A stretch of 64,000 bases of DNA from NCBI RefSeq assembly GCF_032854445.1, contig NC_088301.1, positions 45,875,116-45,939,115 on the forward strand, written 5' to 3'. How positions within the stretch are numbered: the stretch's first letter is position 1; each line of letters begins with the position of its first letter. The notes beneath the pieces are model-generated. The model did not search any database and had not been told where the DNA came from. It saw only the letters and a program-made list of their open reading frames with translations. This stretch comes from Liolophura sinensis (taxonomy: Eukaryota > Mollusca > Polyplacophora > Chitonida > Chitonidae). Position numbers and translations under genes: made by a program. Of this stretch, positions 48,461-61,690 are shown in pieces.

Positions 48461-51154
48461 TTATTAAAAGCGGCTGCCATCAGAGAAGTATAATGCTGAA
48501 GACATCCCACCATTTCATATTATACTGACACCGGGCCCTCCAGCCCGGTTTCCTTGCTCTAACCTTTTAGTGCTGCGAGGCAGCAACAAAGACCATTTTT
48601 ATGGCATGGGTTTATGGCATGGGTGACCCGACCCCGGTCTACCGACTTCGAGGCAAACGTTCTATCCTGGGCCATTGTGCTGCCACGCCCCCATATCCTT
48701 CCTCCAGCATCATAATCCCATAATTTGCATAATAATATTATGCAAAAATCTGTAAGAAAACGGCATTTTTGAATGTTCATTTTCTAATTTCTGAAACAAA
48801 TGACTGGTTCTCTTTTACATTCGCATGATCTCCTCGGAAAAGTGTTTTGGTTGGATTGATGTTACTCGTATTTTTGAAAATGCTAATTTGTTATAATCAA
48901 TTTCGAGAAACGAATACGCCTTTGACTGCCTTTTTATTAGGCAGTGATGAATTATATCTGTATACCGTTTTTCCTATTAAAATGTAAAGGTAAATTGGAT
49001 TAACATAATTACTAATTAAGAATATAAGAACAATAATTCATTAATGATTGAATTTGTAATACGTTTATGGAGTGGTAAAGTATGCAAGTCACTCCGAGAA
49101 AGAACTTAAGTGCATCGTTGGCAAACAACAATATTTCGACCTATATTTGGTCATCAAAAGAATTGTTTACAAGGCAACAGCTGTTCGTTGAGCGATTATG
49201 TACATGTACATTTAGCCTCATAGTGAACTACTATTACTATTTAAAAAACATGCCAGTTCTATGACAATGGCAGTAACAATAACAATGTAAGTAACAATGG
49301 TAGAAATACCTTGAGCTTGGGCTGGTGAACAGTATTTACGATAAGTAAAGCACTGACATTTCCTTTGAAGCTTTTTACCCTATGATTTAATTCGGGTTTA
49401 TGAATATGTTCATTTCCGTCACTGTGGTGACGGGTTGTTTGAGGAAAAACATGGAGGCCTCTATATATATGTATATATAAAATGTTTATGTAACTTAATA
49501 AAATGCCAAATCGAAACACTTCACGATGTGGCATTTTATTACATTCTATAATAACTGAGACAAAATCATCTGTGACGGAAACCCTGTATGTTTGTTTAAT
49601 GCCGCTTCTGTGTGTTGCCTCGCATCTACGTTTCCCTAACAGCCGATTTAGTCATTGACCTTTTGTATACCTGTACATAATTTACCAATTTGCACACCTT
49701 TTATGGCTGGGCACCTCCCACAGCCTTCAAACAGCTTCGGGCTTTCTTCAGTGCAAGACCCACAGCGGTCTAACTAATGAAATTGTGAGCAGGCTAACCA
49801 TTTTTTGGGCGTGAGAGGGTTACGAGATTGCCTCATCGTCATTTGCTTGGATAATGGCTGATAAGTCGTGTCTTAGCTAGGCGCTTAACTCTTTTCTGGG
49901 TCAGAGCGAAGAAGGAGAAAACTGATTTCTTTTTTTGGCCGGCGAGTTATCCTGGGTTGATGACAAACCGTACCTTGTGTACGTCCAGGTGTTGTCGGTC
50001 TGCTGTGTTCTCTAACACAGGTAAGCTTGCACCTACCCGGACCGGCCTGTCGGAGAAAGTACATTGCTTCCCATGCAAAAAGATCATCACCGTCGAGCAC
50101 TACCTCTACACCAGTCTGTAATTTCACCAACGGAAATTTCCACTTTTTTATTTCTGTATTCCCTTCCCAATGCGACATTAACAATTTAATTTTTTGACCG
50201 CTTTTCTCGCTCCTCAAAATACCAAATGAATTACGGGAATTCCTCCTAATAGCTCCATCCAACGAAAGCAAATACCTGCCTAGACGAGCAAATATTGTGA
50301 CAACCTGCAGTTTAGCAGTGAGAGTCACGTGATCCCTGCGGCCTGAGTAAGAGCGGTCTTCTTTGGGACGCTGCAGAAGGCCAGATACCTCATCTTCGAA
50401 GCAGTCTTCATATTTCGGCTCTATAAGGTAGTAGCAATCTGAAGTGATATACAGTGAAGTTTTAGATAGATAGGTCCTATCCTTTCGTTGTCAGCAGTCG
50501 GGTTTTTTACGTCTGTCATTACGCTCAACCACAATTCGTTGGTGTGCAATTTGCTGTTGTATCTTAAAAAAAGCAAAGGTCAAGTCTCACAATTCGCATT
50601 TCGATCGTCTGCTTCTTTGAATTGTGTATGGGGTTCGCTCGAAGGGCTGGATGTTTGCAGACGACGAGTACGTGTCACACCCGCAAAAAGAATAACTTTC
50701 CCCAATGGATAACCGATAACTGATATAGAGCACTTTCTTTTGGTCACCCAAGAATTGTAGCAGCTTCTGGTTGATTGCTGGAAGACAAGGTTTACACGTG
50801 AAAATAAGCATGGACCGCAGACAAGCTACTGTGAAGGGTAAGTCGGTTATTGATTATTGTGCCCGATTATATGTTAAAAAAATATACTACTGCTGACAAA
50901 ATGTGTTTGAAACTTTGCGCTTGTCTGCCAAATATACTTCTTTACCAAAGGTGTAACCAATGTATGATGGTAGAAGCGAAAGAATGAAGGCCAACATGCC
51001 GTTTGCATATATGTATATTCAAAGTACAAGATCTAGATACCAGCATATCCTACATATGAATATAGGTTGTGATCGAAAACCTGCAGTATTTATCAAATTC
51101 CGTAAGATGATATAAATATCAAACCAGAAAGACGACACCTTAGACATGTCTACA

Positions 51155-51361
51155 ACTATTAATGAATGAAGGGATGAGTTACCGTGTATTATCTAGTTGC
51201 TCATGTGTATTATATTGTGGTATTATCTCTAGCTGCTTGTCTCATACTGCATAGTATGAAGTGTAAGTTTACCTATGTTTATGTGATGGTATATATCAAT
51301 GATGAACTACACAGATCGTCTTATGTATATTGAAGTATATTTATCCAAGATAAACCTAATC

Positions 51362-51430
<69 letters not shown>

Positions 51431-51643
51431 TATTAATGAATGAAGGGATGAGTTACCGTGTATTATCTAGTTGCTCATGTGTATTATATTGTGGTATTAT
51501 CTCTAGCTGCTTGTCTCATACTGCATAGTATGAAGTGTAAGTTTACCTATGTTTATGTGATGGTATATATCAATGCTGAACTACACAGATCGTCTTATGT
51601 ATATTGAAGTATATTTATCCAAGATAAACCTAATGATGATGTA

Positions 51644-51720
<77 letters not shown>
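51155..51720. repeat. Tandem duplication, two 274-bp-spaced units each ending in (TA)n
   Basis: The block starting ACTATTAATGAATGAAGGGA occurs at 51155 and again at 51429 and is nearly identical for about 215 bases (for example AATGATGAAC versus AATGCTGAAC). Each copy then runs into a (TA)n tract (51368-51428 and 51652-51720). The near identity suggests a recent event or an assembly artefact at the TA tract. Confidence 0.93.
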
Positions 51721-51721
<1 letters not shown>

Positions 51722-54700
51722 TGAAGAAAATCAAAACATGATGCCGTTGGCATAACCTTTATACGTTATTTAGTTTGCATTCGATATTTTTGTTACGAAC
51801 TTTAATTAGCTGTGGCCAAGTTTGTCGGCTTTATATAGCAAATAACACAAAGCGGTGAGGCTACCCCAACAAGCCCAACTCGTCACGAACACTGCGTTAG
51901 CAGGCTACCGTTACGCAGACTAAGTCCCTTTTAAATTACAGTTAGGCCTGGACCTTTCACAGTAAACGAACTCAGACTAACTATGTCCTCAAAAGTCCAT
52001 TCCTGGTTCCAAATGTGCCATAACACTGATGATAAGTGCCTCAGTTTATTTAAGGAGGTTTAAGATTTAGATATAGTGGAAGGAGTGTTACTTTTTATAG
52101 GTAGTTTTTAACGAAGACTGGTATGTTGGTGTATCAGAAGTATACCCTTTACCAATTAATATGAGTAATGTGGTATACAAAGAAGAAGTGGCAACGCAGA
52201 CAGTAAAATTAAAATGATAATGACATCTGGTGAACACTAATTTTAAAATTTCTTTTTAAGTTTATTTCGTACTGTTATGGCCCCCACATCCTATAACCAT
52301 CCATCTTTGTTTTTCTACTTTTCACCTATTTATTAACATTATTAACCGAAAAGGGGCGCAATTCAGAAACAAAACGTAACAGGAGTCTCAAACATTTGTT
52401 CGGATGAAACCGCCATATTTACTTCACGCGTCCTGTTTTGTTTACTGATCGACCTCAGTTTCATGTGATGTTCCGTGACATAAGCATAATATTATGCCAT
52501 GTCTGATTCAGAGTTCACATGTCGTGTTTTTATAACGATATGATTGAACAGAAAAAAGACCCTAGAGAGAAGTTGTGTGGAGATAGTTCTTTCTTTTCCC
52601 ATGTTGACACTACTGTAATGGTTTCGTCTGGGAGCGTGAGGCACAAGGACCTATGGACACAGCTGACTAAGACTTGATCTAACGCTGACTGTTGACCCTT
52701 TCTTCATGACCTCTGCTTGCGGCTTAGGAGCGACTTAGCACATTGGAAGATAACACTGCGCTTTAGTGTAAATCTCTTCTTTTTTTTCCTTTTCTTTCTT
52801 TTTTTTTTTTTTTTCGTTTTAATGATCAGGCGTTAATCCATTCCATGGTTAAGCCATTTGAAAGCAATGCATCAGTAGTATTAGTTCATAACATAAAATC
52901 GAGAGCTCTCACTTTAGGTTCTCGGGTAAACTGAGGGTTCACTTCTAATCATATACATTTCTATATTATACATAATCTATAAAATGCTGTAGTTAAAAAT
53001 CGAGATGTCTCAATGACGATATATTACAGGCTACACCAAAGATGACGGTTACACAAGAGCCTGGAGGCATGCAGGACATTGTAGAGGTGTCTAGACTCTA
53101 GAAGCCTCATGGAAAGTTTGGTACGGCACGCTTCAAGCGCCCGTTCTATGTAAATAACGGATGGGTGATGAAAGAGCCTTGCCAGTGTGATTGGATATGA
53201 CGTCAGAACCCAAACCATGGTCAAGTGTCGTAACATTACAAAGAAAGAGAGCTCTCCCAACCCGACATTTTGGGAATTACTTCTTTGTTCCTCACTGGGA
53301 GTACTCCCGTTTTCTTCGTCTTGGGCTAGGTGAAGACTTACATCACCGGATGGATTCCTCCCTCCTCTCTAACCTTCAAGATATTTTAAAGTATCCCTGT
53401 CATGTGAACTTCGTTTTCTGGGGGCCTTTTCTGATGCCAATGTGCCTCTTTGTTGCCAAATTCATTAAAGTTTTGCTTTTTCAGAGATTTCTTTAAGTAA
53501 GATTTGTTAAGCGTCTTGCTTATATGCAAGTCTTGAAGTCAACTGACACGCTTTATGTTTAGCCAGGTGAAATCTCCTGTTACGGAAACTCTAAAGTGTT
53601 ATCCGTGTCAGAAATAGGTAGATCCAATCTGTATCCAATTGACGGTTTCGCCTGCACTTCATATATACTTTGCTGTGCCAGTAAACATATAGCCATTGTT
53701 GATAGAATAAAATCTTCTAATGCATGAGTGTAGAACGTAGTGTAGCAAGAACACAAAAAGGTACGTTAAATTATTATCGGATATGGGAATTATATCATTG
53801 TGCCTTCATAGTTTGCTAGTATACTCTTCGGATTCGGACTGCTGGGATTAATTCGGATTATTTACGCATGTTTTCAAAGAAATACAGAATGCCGACAACG
53901 ACGTAAACAAAACTTAATCAGGTTTCAATAAAGGCAAGACCACTACCTATCATTACTTGTACAGGTGAGGTTGATTATTCTTCGCCCCCACCATAACGTC
54001 GTGACATCACGGCACACAAGATGACACCCGCGTGTGTAGCCACCCAACCCAACCGACGCCATCCCCCATGTCGGTGTTCTGCTAATGTAATTCAGTGTTT
54101 TCATTCGTAGAAATAATCAAGCTGGGCAAATGACAAGCTGAAGGGCAAAGGGCACCGCAAGATTTAGAGTAAGATTTCTAGACTAGCTGACCCGGTGTGG
54201 TGTGAACGTCTCGCTATCGTTCGGTTTAAACGGCCTTGGAGCACTTTGCTTCTATAGCGTTACATATCAATGGCAATCTGGAGGTAAATGTTGTGTAGGT
54301 TGTTGAAGGTCGGTTGGTAAGGTAACTAAGTATACGTCACCATAGGCACACTGGAACTGTTCATGTAAATATAGTATTAAATTACTACCCCCTTAGCCGA
54401 AGGAGAACAACTCTCGAAATCTTTCATTCGAGAAAGTTATATATGTAATCAAACTTTTTTGTCAACACCTTAATAATATATACCGAACTTAAAGTTAAAG
54501 TTGCAGCTCATCCTAAATTTCCAATCACACTCACCAGGAGAGAGAAAACGAACATCTGTAAAATGAATACAAAAGTGATTGGATCGAATGATTTAAGCGT
54601 TAAGCCGTCGTTCATAAACCATAAAGGGGCTCTTTATGTTGACAATCGCCAATCGCAAGGACCATTACCAAAACAACCTATCACACCAGTTCCAAAAGAA

Positions 54701-56004
54701 ATATGTCAAAAATAATCTATAGATAATAACTAAAACTTGTAACGTATAGGAGAAATGATGAAATTTCAAACTCATGACGGCGTCCCATGCCAGTGAGCAT
54801 AGCTTATGGCATTGTTCCAACCCCAATGAATAGCTAACGCTAGGACACATGCTTCACGAAGAAGGAAGGTAGCCGATAAAAAAAAAGCACTGGGAGCATC
54901 ATCGAAAAATAAACAAGCAACCGTTAAACAAGGCTCTAACAATTGAACCAGTGCGACGAGTAGTCACTGAAAGATCCATCGCTAAGTCGCTCAGCAAATG
55001 TCCCAGGTCCGACGACGTGGTCAGCCTGGTGGGCAGCTTGGGATTATGAATGGACGCCTCAACAACGTTTTTTACTTGTTCCGGGCTTTACCAGATAAGG
55101 ATAGACTTACACGAAGAGCTTTCAAGTTTTAAGTATTAATCTCGCGTGCTTTGACATAAATCTCCCTAGTTCACGCGTGACCGGCGGGTTAGGGGCCGAC
55201 ATGTGTCTGTGGAATCAATGGAAGAACAAAGGTTTCGCTACAGGAATCTTTATTTCCTTAAAGAAAACGGGTCACCTATTCTGTGTTGTTCTCATGACTT
55301 CACTGTTACCTGTGGCTTCTCTTTGGGTCAGTCCGGAGACAGACTTATTGGCGTGAATCCTAAGCTGAAAAAAGAATCCGTTTTCATCACATGCAGTAAT
55401 ACCACAACGTATGATGTAAACAAAAACAAGTTTAGAAGTTCTGAACATCGTTCACAGTAACCCCGCTGTAGAAATTTCGTCTATCATACGTGGTATTTTG
55501 TTGGGCTTTCTTGGTTATTCTAAATATAATATTGTCGTCGCTGCTGTGGCATTTCTTCCCATCTGTAGTATTGTATATTTAAATTCTTTAATAGAAAATC
55601 AGAAAAGTCTACAGTTCCCTTATTCCTGCATTGAACGTTGTATCTACATACGGTTTAAATTTGTTTAAAAATGCTGTATTTCTTTTCTTGCTATTGGCGC
55701 ATTAGATGACTTCATTCTTTTGATGTTTTTCTTGAAATCTGTCCTGAAATTAATGGTCAACGTCTTCATGGGTGAATCAGCTATGTGGCCAACAAGCTCT
55801 TCGATTATGCCCTACCTCTAAGCATGCTCAATGTTTCTTTACGATAAATCAATTACCTAGACTTTTTCACAGTTCACTCTTAATGCAACCAATAACATTT
55901 GGATCTTAACGCCTTCACTTACTGGTCACATAACCGCAAAGCCGTCAACATTTCAAGGACAACAATGAAATTAAATCAAATACTTCCTGTGGCCATGCAC
56001 GAAC
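51721..56004. other. Gene-poor stretch left of the assembly gap
   Basis: AT-rich with a T run at 52797-52814. Open frames at 53191-53496 (plus), 53024-53260 (minus) and 55203-55460 (plus) have no family features and no credible splice partners. No RNA gene was recognised. Confidence 0.45.
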
Positions 56005-56204
56005 NNNNNNNNNNNNNNNNNNNNNNNNNNNNNNNNNNNNNNNNNNNNNNNNNNNNNNNNNNNNNNNNNNNNNNNNNNNNNNNNNNNNNNNNNNNNNNNN
56101 NNNNNNNNNNNNNNNNNNNNNNNNNNNNNNNNNNNNNNNNNNNNNNNNNNNNNNNNNNNNNNNNNNNNNNNNNNNNNNNNNNNNNNNNNNNNNNNNNNNN
56201 NNNN
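56005..56204. other. Assembly gap (200 Ns)
   Basis: Exactly 200 N characters, a round number typical of a scaffold gap of unknown true size. Frames reading through it are meaningless. Confidence 0.98.
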
Positions 56205-56650
56205 TTAGCGAATCTTGCACTTGGAACATCGCCTTGATTTTAATTCAGCCGGCAATCGACGGGTGTAGCCTATATGCAGATTTCATTTTGTTGGCTTGTT
56301 GATAGTATATATATATGGTCGTTATACATTCAACTGATTGTTGTTTCACACCAGCCAAGCAAGTCTCACTTTTTAGGATTGCTATCTGTTGTACGGGTGG
56401 AGGAATAACCCATATAAGGCTTTGGGAAGGCTAATGATGAACTTTCCGCCAGGTGACGTTCACATGAACTTACACATAGATCGGTGGAAACAAGTACATG
56501 TTCCCCTTTGATGTAAGGCTCAGCAACTAAACTGACAGGGACAGGAGTGGTGTGGGTAGAATATAGCGAGGTGTTTTTAGTCAGAGATTCCAGTCACTGT
56601 CCGAGTGCTGTATAATAACATGCACTTTTGATATGTATGTACCCCAGGGT

Positions 56651-56718
56651 TGAGTGTGTGTGTACTTGGGGTTTAACGTCGTACTTAACAATTTTTCAGT
56701 CATATGACGGCTAAGGAC
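56651..56718 (-). mobile_element. SINE family B, 3' fragment
   Basis: GTGTGTACTTGGGGTTTAAC then AACAATTTTTCAGTCATATGACG, the 3' end of family B. A short family-A-like scrap follows at 56758-56805. Confidence 0.75.
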
Positions 56719-56879
56719 CCCATGAAATGGTGATCAATGGCATCTATACCTACATAATTTGGAGTTAACGCCAAACTCCAAAATTTCTCACTTATACGAC
56801 GGCGCATCCTCACTTTGGCAGATCCCAGTCAAACTCCTAACTCAAAGCCGTAGCCGAACATCAACTGCATGGCGATAAA

Positions 56880-57120
56880 TATATTTGATTTGTATTTTAC
56901 GTCGTACTCAGTAATATTTCACTTATAGACTGCGGTCAGCATTATGGTGGTAGGAATCGGGCAGAGCCCGGGGGCAACCCACGACCATCCGCAGGCTGCT
57001 GCAAGATCTCTTCTCACGCGCGGTCGAAGAGGAAGCCAGCATGAGCTGGACTCACAGCAACATTGGTGAAAGGCTCCTGGATCGTTTCGACGCGCTGGCG
57101 TGCTAACCACCTCGGTCTCC
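56880..57120 (-). mobile_element. SINE family A, nearly complete copy
   Basis: Runs from TATTTTACGTCGTACTCAGT through GGGCAGAGCCCGGGGGCAAC to the tRNA head ending GTGCTAACCACCTCGG. It lies 0.7 kb right of the assembly gap. Open frames on the minus strand here are only the SINE read as protein. Confidence 0.85.
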
Positions 57121-60100
57121 GCGTGTGAGAAATGAAATCATGCCCGAGATATACGTGGTCAGAAGCAATCTGCTTTAGGTAAAACATGACAATAAGCCGC
57201 ATTCACACTGGTCAATTTGTCGTACTTGCCAACTCGTTCTAATGAGACTAGTTGAATGCGAGTATTTAGACGTGCCTGTTTACTCACACGATGTTTGAGA
57301 AATTTATTAACTTAGGTTTGAATGAATCAGGGACGGTATCACACTCGCAGTCTATTCCTTTGATACATGTCAACAAGCTGCTACTTACATCAATTATGCA
57401 TGAAGGCTGACGAGTTGGTGGTAGTTTGTTTAATGGCGTTTCCATTCAAATGACTGATGTACGCCACGGCGGACGAGTTAGATGTTCTCCTGTGGATGCA
57501 AATCTTCCTACATTCACTCCCCGCTGTTCTGGTATTTTGGGGGATATTTTGTCAATAATGTTATATATTCACCTTGTGAAAAAGACGACGGACAAGATAA
57601 TATAACCAATATATTATAGTATGTTCAGCAATGGTGGAGTGGAGAGATCAGACAGCAAGGCTTGATCTATGAGAAATTCACATAGCCCCACCGAACTCAT
57701 GAATATAATTCGCATACACATGCAGATTCTCAAAACAGTCAAAGCCTATTTTCTCAAGTAGTCATCTTATCCTAGACTAGTTTTGCAGGTCACCCTCAAA
57801 CACAAGAAAAATACCCACTTGGGAAGGGGGTAATCTGAAAAGAAGTTTGAATACCACGCGGCATTTGGTGAATAGTGACGTGCCAAATGTGAACTTAAAC
57901 CACGATAACAAAAGTTAGTCTTGCCAACATAATCTAAGCAGGCCTAGGTAACGCACCGGTGAATAAATAAATGAAATTCTGGTGAAACTGGCCAAGTACT
58001 TTTGATTAGGGTTAATAAGAGCTTGCTACAAAATAATGTGGAATATTCAAACAAAGGGGCATAACTTAGTTAAATGTCTTCTGATCAGGTGTAATCACTC
58101 TTAAGGTAAGTCTCTTAAAGTTTGCTGTTACTGCTTGGTGTTGATGATCGAAATACACAGGGTTATTCTAAGTAAAGCAGTTCAAGTGCAGTTTCGACAA
58201 AAGTGGCATGACTATGTAACTTTCAAAGCGATGAGATTGGTTTTCAAAATCTTCTTAAGTGAAGCCCTTCTAGAAACGTGCTAAAGTTTATATACCATGA
58301 AAAGAGTATTCAAATAAACAGGAAGAAAACTTAAACTCTTAGATCTTTGTTTAAATAAGAAAATTTCTGTATTTGTTAATATAATGGGGTAAAACAGGTA
58401 TGTAGGGAAAAAGGTCGTGGATCTATATGATACTGTAGAGTGTATACCGTAAAAAACAATTAAGAGCTATTATTCCCAGTCCAACCTCACATCTGGTTAT
58501 AATCATTTTAACAATATTGTACATAAGTGAAGATAAATTAATAAGGGCATACATAATCGAAAAACAACAATTTAAAACAGGTATGTAACTAATAAATGCT
58601 CTAACCTTGTTTCAATAGTACATATTGTTTTGTATTGTGGTAGTATTTAAAATCGACTGGGAGTGAAAGGTGGCTCACATCATCCTAATACTCCTACTTA
58701 CTCCACATTTGCGCAAGGCTATACATGTGCATGGATGAAGAAAAGCCATGGCACAAGTGGTAAAAATCTGGTCATTTCGCAAAATTAAACATTCACAGGT
58801 GGAAAAACAAACCACAACAACAAGAACACAATGGATTGTCAATTAAGTACAAATCATAAAAATATTACGTTTGAGAAGAACGGGTAAAAAGTACAATAAT
58901 TCGCCACAAAAGCAACAAGTGAAATTATTTTTAAACTCACTTTTAAACATCGTCATTCAGAATACACATCTGAATCCAAATCACATGCATATATCTGGTA
59001 CATCAACCCTGAGACTAGTGAAATCAAAATACCCTTCAATCTATTTGTTTTTCTATTTTACCTGCATCATTTGGCCGCATGGAAAATAAGCATTAATCTG
59101 ACTCAATAAATGGTCTGAAAACATGTTAAATAGAAAGCTTCTTCTATCTGTTTGCTCCATTCAGTCACATACATCACAGAAATACATATTTAATGCATTG
59201 AGATAATGCTAGATTATGCTATAAATGGAATACAACAAGCGTTTGCAGACATACTTGGACACATACATACATTTAACAAAATAAATTTAAAATTGCATCA
59301 AACTTGGACAAAGAATTATTGAGTTGTGTGACTGAGAAAAAGGAATTCAGTACTACTTCAAAAGCTTTTGTTATCCGAATGCCAAACTGCCTGTGTAACA
59401 ACAATTTAATAGATTAAAACAGCTGAATCACATCTCCTGTTAGCATTTCTCACATTCATGAATCAGATGACTTACAGTGTGTTACACCCATTGCCTTATT
59501 GATAGAGATGTAATCCATTAGAATATTTCAGATCTCTTTCCTGACTGCTGCAACGGGCAAGGAATCACACAGTGGACATTGGAAGAATGGAGTGTTGTGG
59601 ATCAGATACATAATGTAACATGGGTTATGATAAAAAGTGGTAATATGCAGCTCAACAATTAAAGTTGCAACAAAATTCGTGAAATGATAATAAACAAAGA
59701 AGTCTTATTCACTACTTTACAAAGTGACGAACAAAGAAATTAGACATAGGTATACCTCTGACTTTTAACACAACAAACTCCAATACATGCAACCATACAC
59801 CTCACCATATATCTAAATTTTACACATTCAATTCAGGCTTCACAAAATGTCTAACCTGAGAGACACGGACTCTTTCCAACACTGTTTTAACACACCAGTA
59901 CCTCATCTTTGTTATGGCCTGTTACACTTCTTCCTTTTTCATTTGAGGAAATCTCGAGTTTATGTAATTTAACTCTCTAACTTTTTCTTTGGTCCCACAA
60001 CTGGTCAAAATAAAAATCTGATCAATATTCTTTAAACTATTTCTGCAAGTATTTAGACCAAAATTCAATTATCTTCTCCTGCATGGTTTCTAAAAACATC

Positions 60101-60402
60101 AAAATGTTTAAAAAGGGTATAACAATCAGCACCACTAATGACATTTCATTAGAGCAAGACATACAAGTAAAACATACAAAACATACAAGGGTCAGGAAAG
60201 AGACAAGAGAAAATACATGAAAATATTGTTTAAAATATGTATATATGCCTAGACTGTAAATATACTATTTATTTGTGTCTAAAACATGTCACGGTAATGT
60301 CTATACACATGTTGTTAAAAATCAGTCATTTGCATAATAAAACTTGGCATGATAAAATAAAGCATAAATTACTTAAGTGACAAAATTATTATAATAAATC
60401 AA
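57121..60402. other. Gene-poor stretch downstream of EOGT
   Basis: AT-rich, with no SINE of the two families and no coding sequence I can support. It probably includes the EOGT 3' UTR at its right end (candidate poly(A) signal at 60273-60268 on the minus strand). Confidence 0.45.
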
Positions 60403-60576
60403 TCATAATTCTTCTTTTCCTGATGCCTTGTTTGCATATTTAGCTTTCCTCTTTGACCTGAAGTCTCCATTTGTCTTCACATAGTTGGCTGCCTTTTGGA
60501 TTAACCTCATGAACTCCTTCACATCAAAACTGTAATTGGTAAATTTGGCATGTGCTCCAAGAGTTGGATGGTGGCC
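60403..60576 (-). CDS. EOGT: EOGT last exon with KEEL terminus
   Basis: The exon has 57 codons plus TGA (60405-60403). It begins [20 protein letters not shown] and ends in a Lys/Arg/Ala-rich stretch before KEEL. A possible polyadenylation signal AATAAA on the minus strand is at 60273-60268, about 130 bases past the stop; this is a weak call in AT-rich DNA. Confidence 0.94.
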   Translation of the reverse strand, partial: GHHPTLGAHAKFTNYSFDVKEFMRLIQKAANYVKTNGDFRSKRKAKYANKASGKEEL

Positions 60577-61628
60577 CTGTGAGGAACAATCATGTTGTCA
60601 GTACCACATTCAGGACCATTATCACTCATCATGAGTAATAGTTTCTTGTGACCTTGTAGGCAATGATATTGATAGTGCCCTACCACCGAAAACCCATGAC
60701 ATGGTCATCGCATTAATGAGTGAAATGGCCATTTAATAGTGCATGACTGGTGTTTAAAACCATACTCAGCAATTTTCAACACTAAGGAAGTACACAGACT
60801 ACCCATTTTAAATTTCTGGGGAATTGAATTCTGATCTCGTCTACTGGCATTCACAATTTTTCACTAAGTGTACCCCTGTAACCCACCAAGCCAAGAAGAC
60901 AAAAGGAAGCCAGAAATCTGACTGAAACAGCCCAATTTAATTAGTAACCTAATTCACCACAATATACATGCAATAGGGAATTAATATCTGAAGGAGTTCT
61001 ATTGGGATCGCACTGAGCATATGGAAAAATGGACATACAGGCATAAAGAGGGCATATAAACAGACATTCATATTTCCTCATGCTCAGTTTACAGGAAGCA
61101 CAAAAAGTGTATTAATGGCTTGATTAGGTATATAAAAAACACCTGAAGGGATTACAAGTCTTACCTCGTCTTCTGGGTAGACTTTATCACTCTTCTCCCA
61201 TGTCATGTAATGTATACCCCGCAAGCGAGCTAGGTCACTATAGCAACCAGAATCCTCACAATTGTACCTGTTGAAAATATTGCCACATTTAGCAGCTACT
61301 AGAAAGAGTCTTCCATTTCAAAAGTAGGATAATTCAATTTCATAGAACTGAATTCAAAACCTATAGCTCCTTCCGCTAGGATGAATGTTTCCACTCCATA
61401 ATGGAATGAAGGACTGTATTAATATGCCATCTTACATCACGCACAGTGCATGGGAAGGTCTGACAGCAACCGGTGGATGGTTGTGGGTTTTCACCCACCA
61501 TAATGCTGACTAAAGTCATAGTGATATATTCTTGAGTATGGCATAAAACACCAATGAAATACACACATAAATAAATATATCACACACAGAGGAGCTGCTA
61601 TCCAATATTTGTAGAAATATGTACAATG

Positions 61629-61690
<62 letters not shown>

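Larger units (their letters stand above)
45976..51154. other. Gene-poor stretch
   Basis: Contains (TA)n at 46312-46371, a SINE scrap at 48401 and a low-AT patch at about 49860-50840. That patch has a 147-codon open frame on the minus strand (50328-49885) with no recognisable family, and a possible first coding exon (ATG 50810, donor at 50838). Otherwise I see nothing. Confidence 0.45.

Noticed and set aside
49885..50328. 147-codon minus-strand open frame
   Set aside because: It looks partly protein-like, but I recognise no family, domain or splice partner, and it lies in a less AT-rich patch where long chance frames are expected. A translated search with hits in other molluscs would change this.
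53024..53496. Overlapping 78-codon minus and 101-codon plus open frames
   Set aside because: No known family; adjacent frames contain stops and no splice partners fit. Treated as chance frames.
55203..55460. 85-codon plus-strand open frame near the gap
   Set aside because: No domain, signal or repeat recognised; isolated in gene-poor DNA. It could be an exon of a gene lost in the gap, but nothing supports that.
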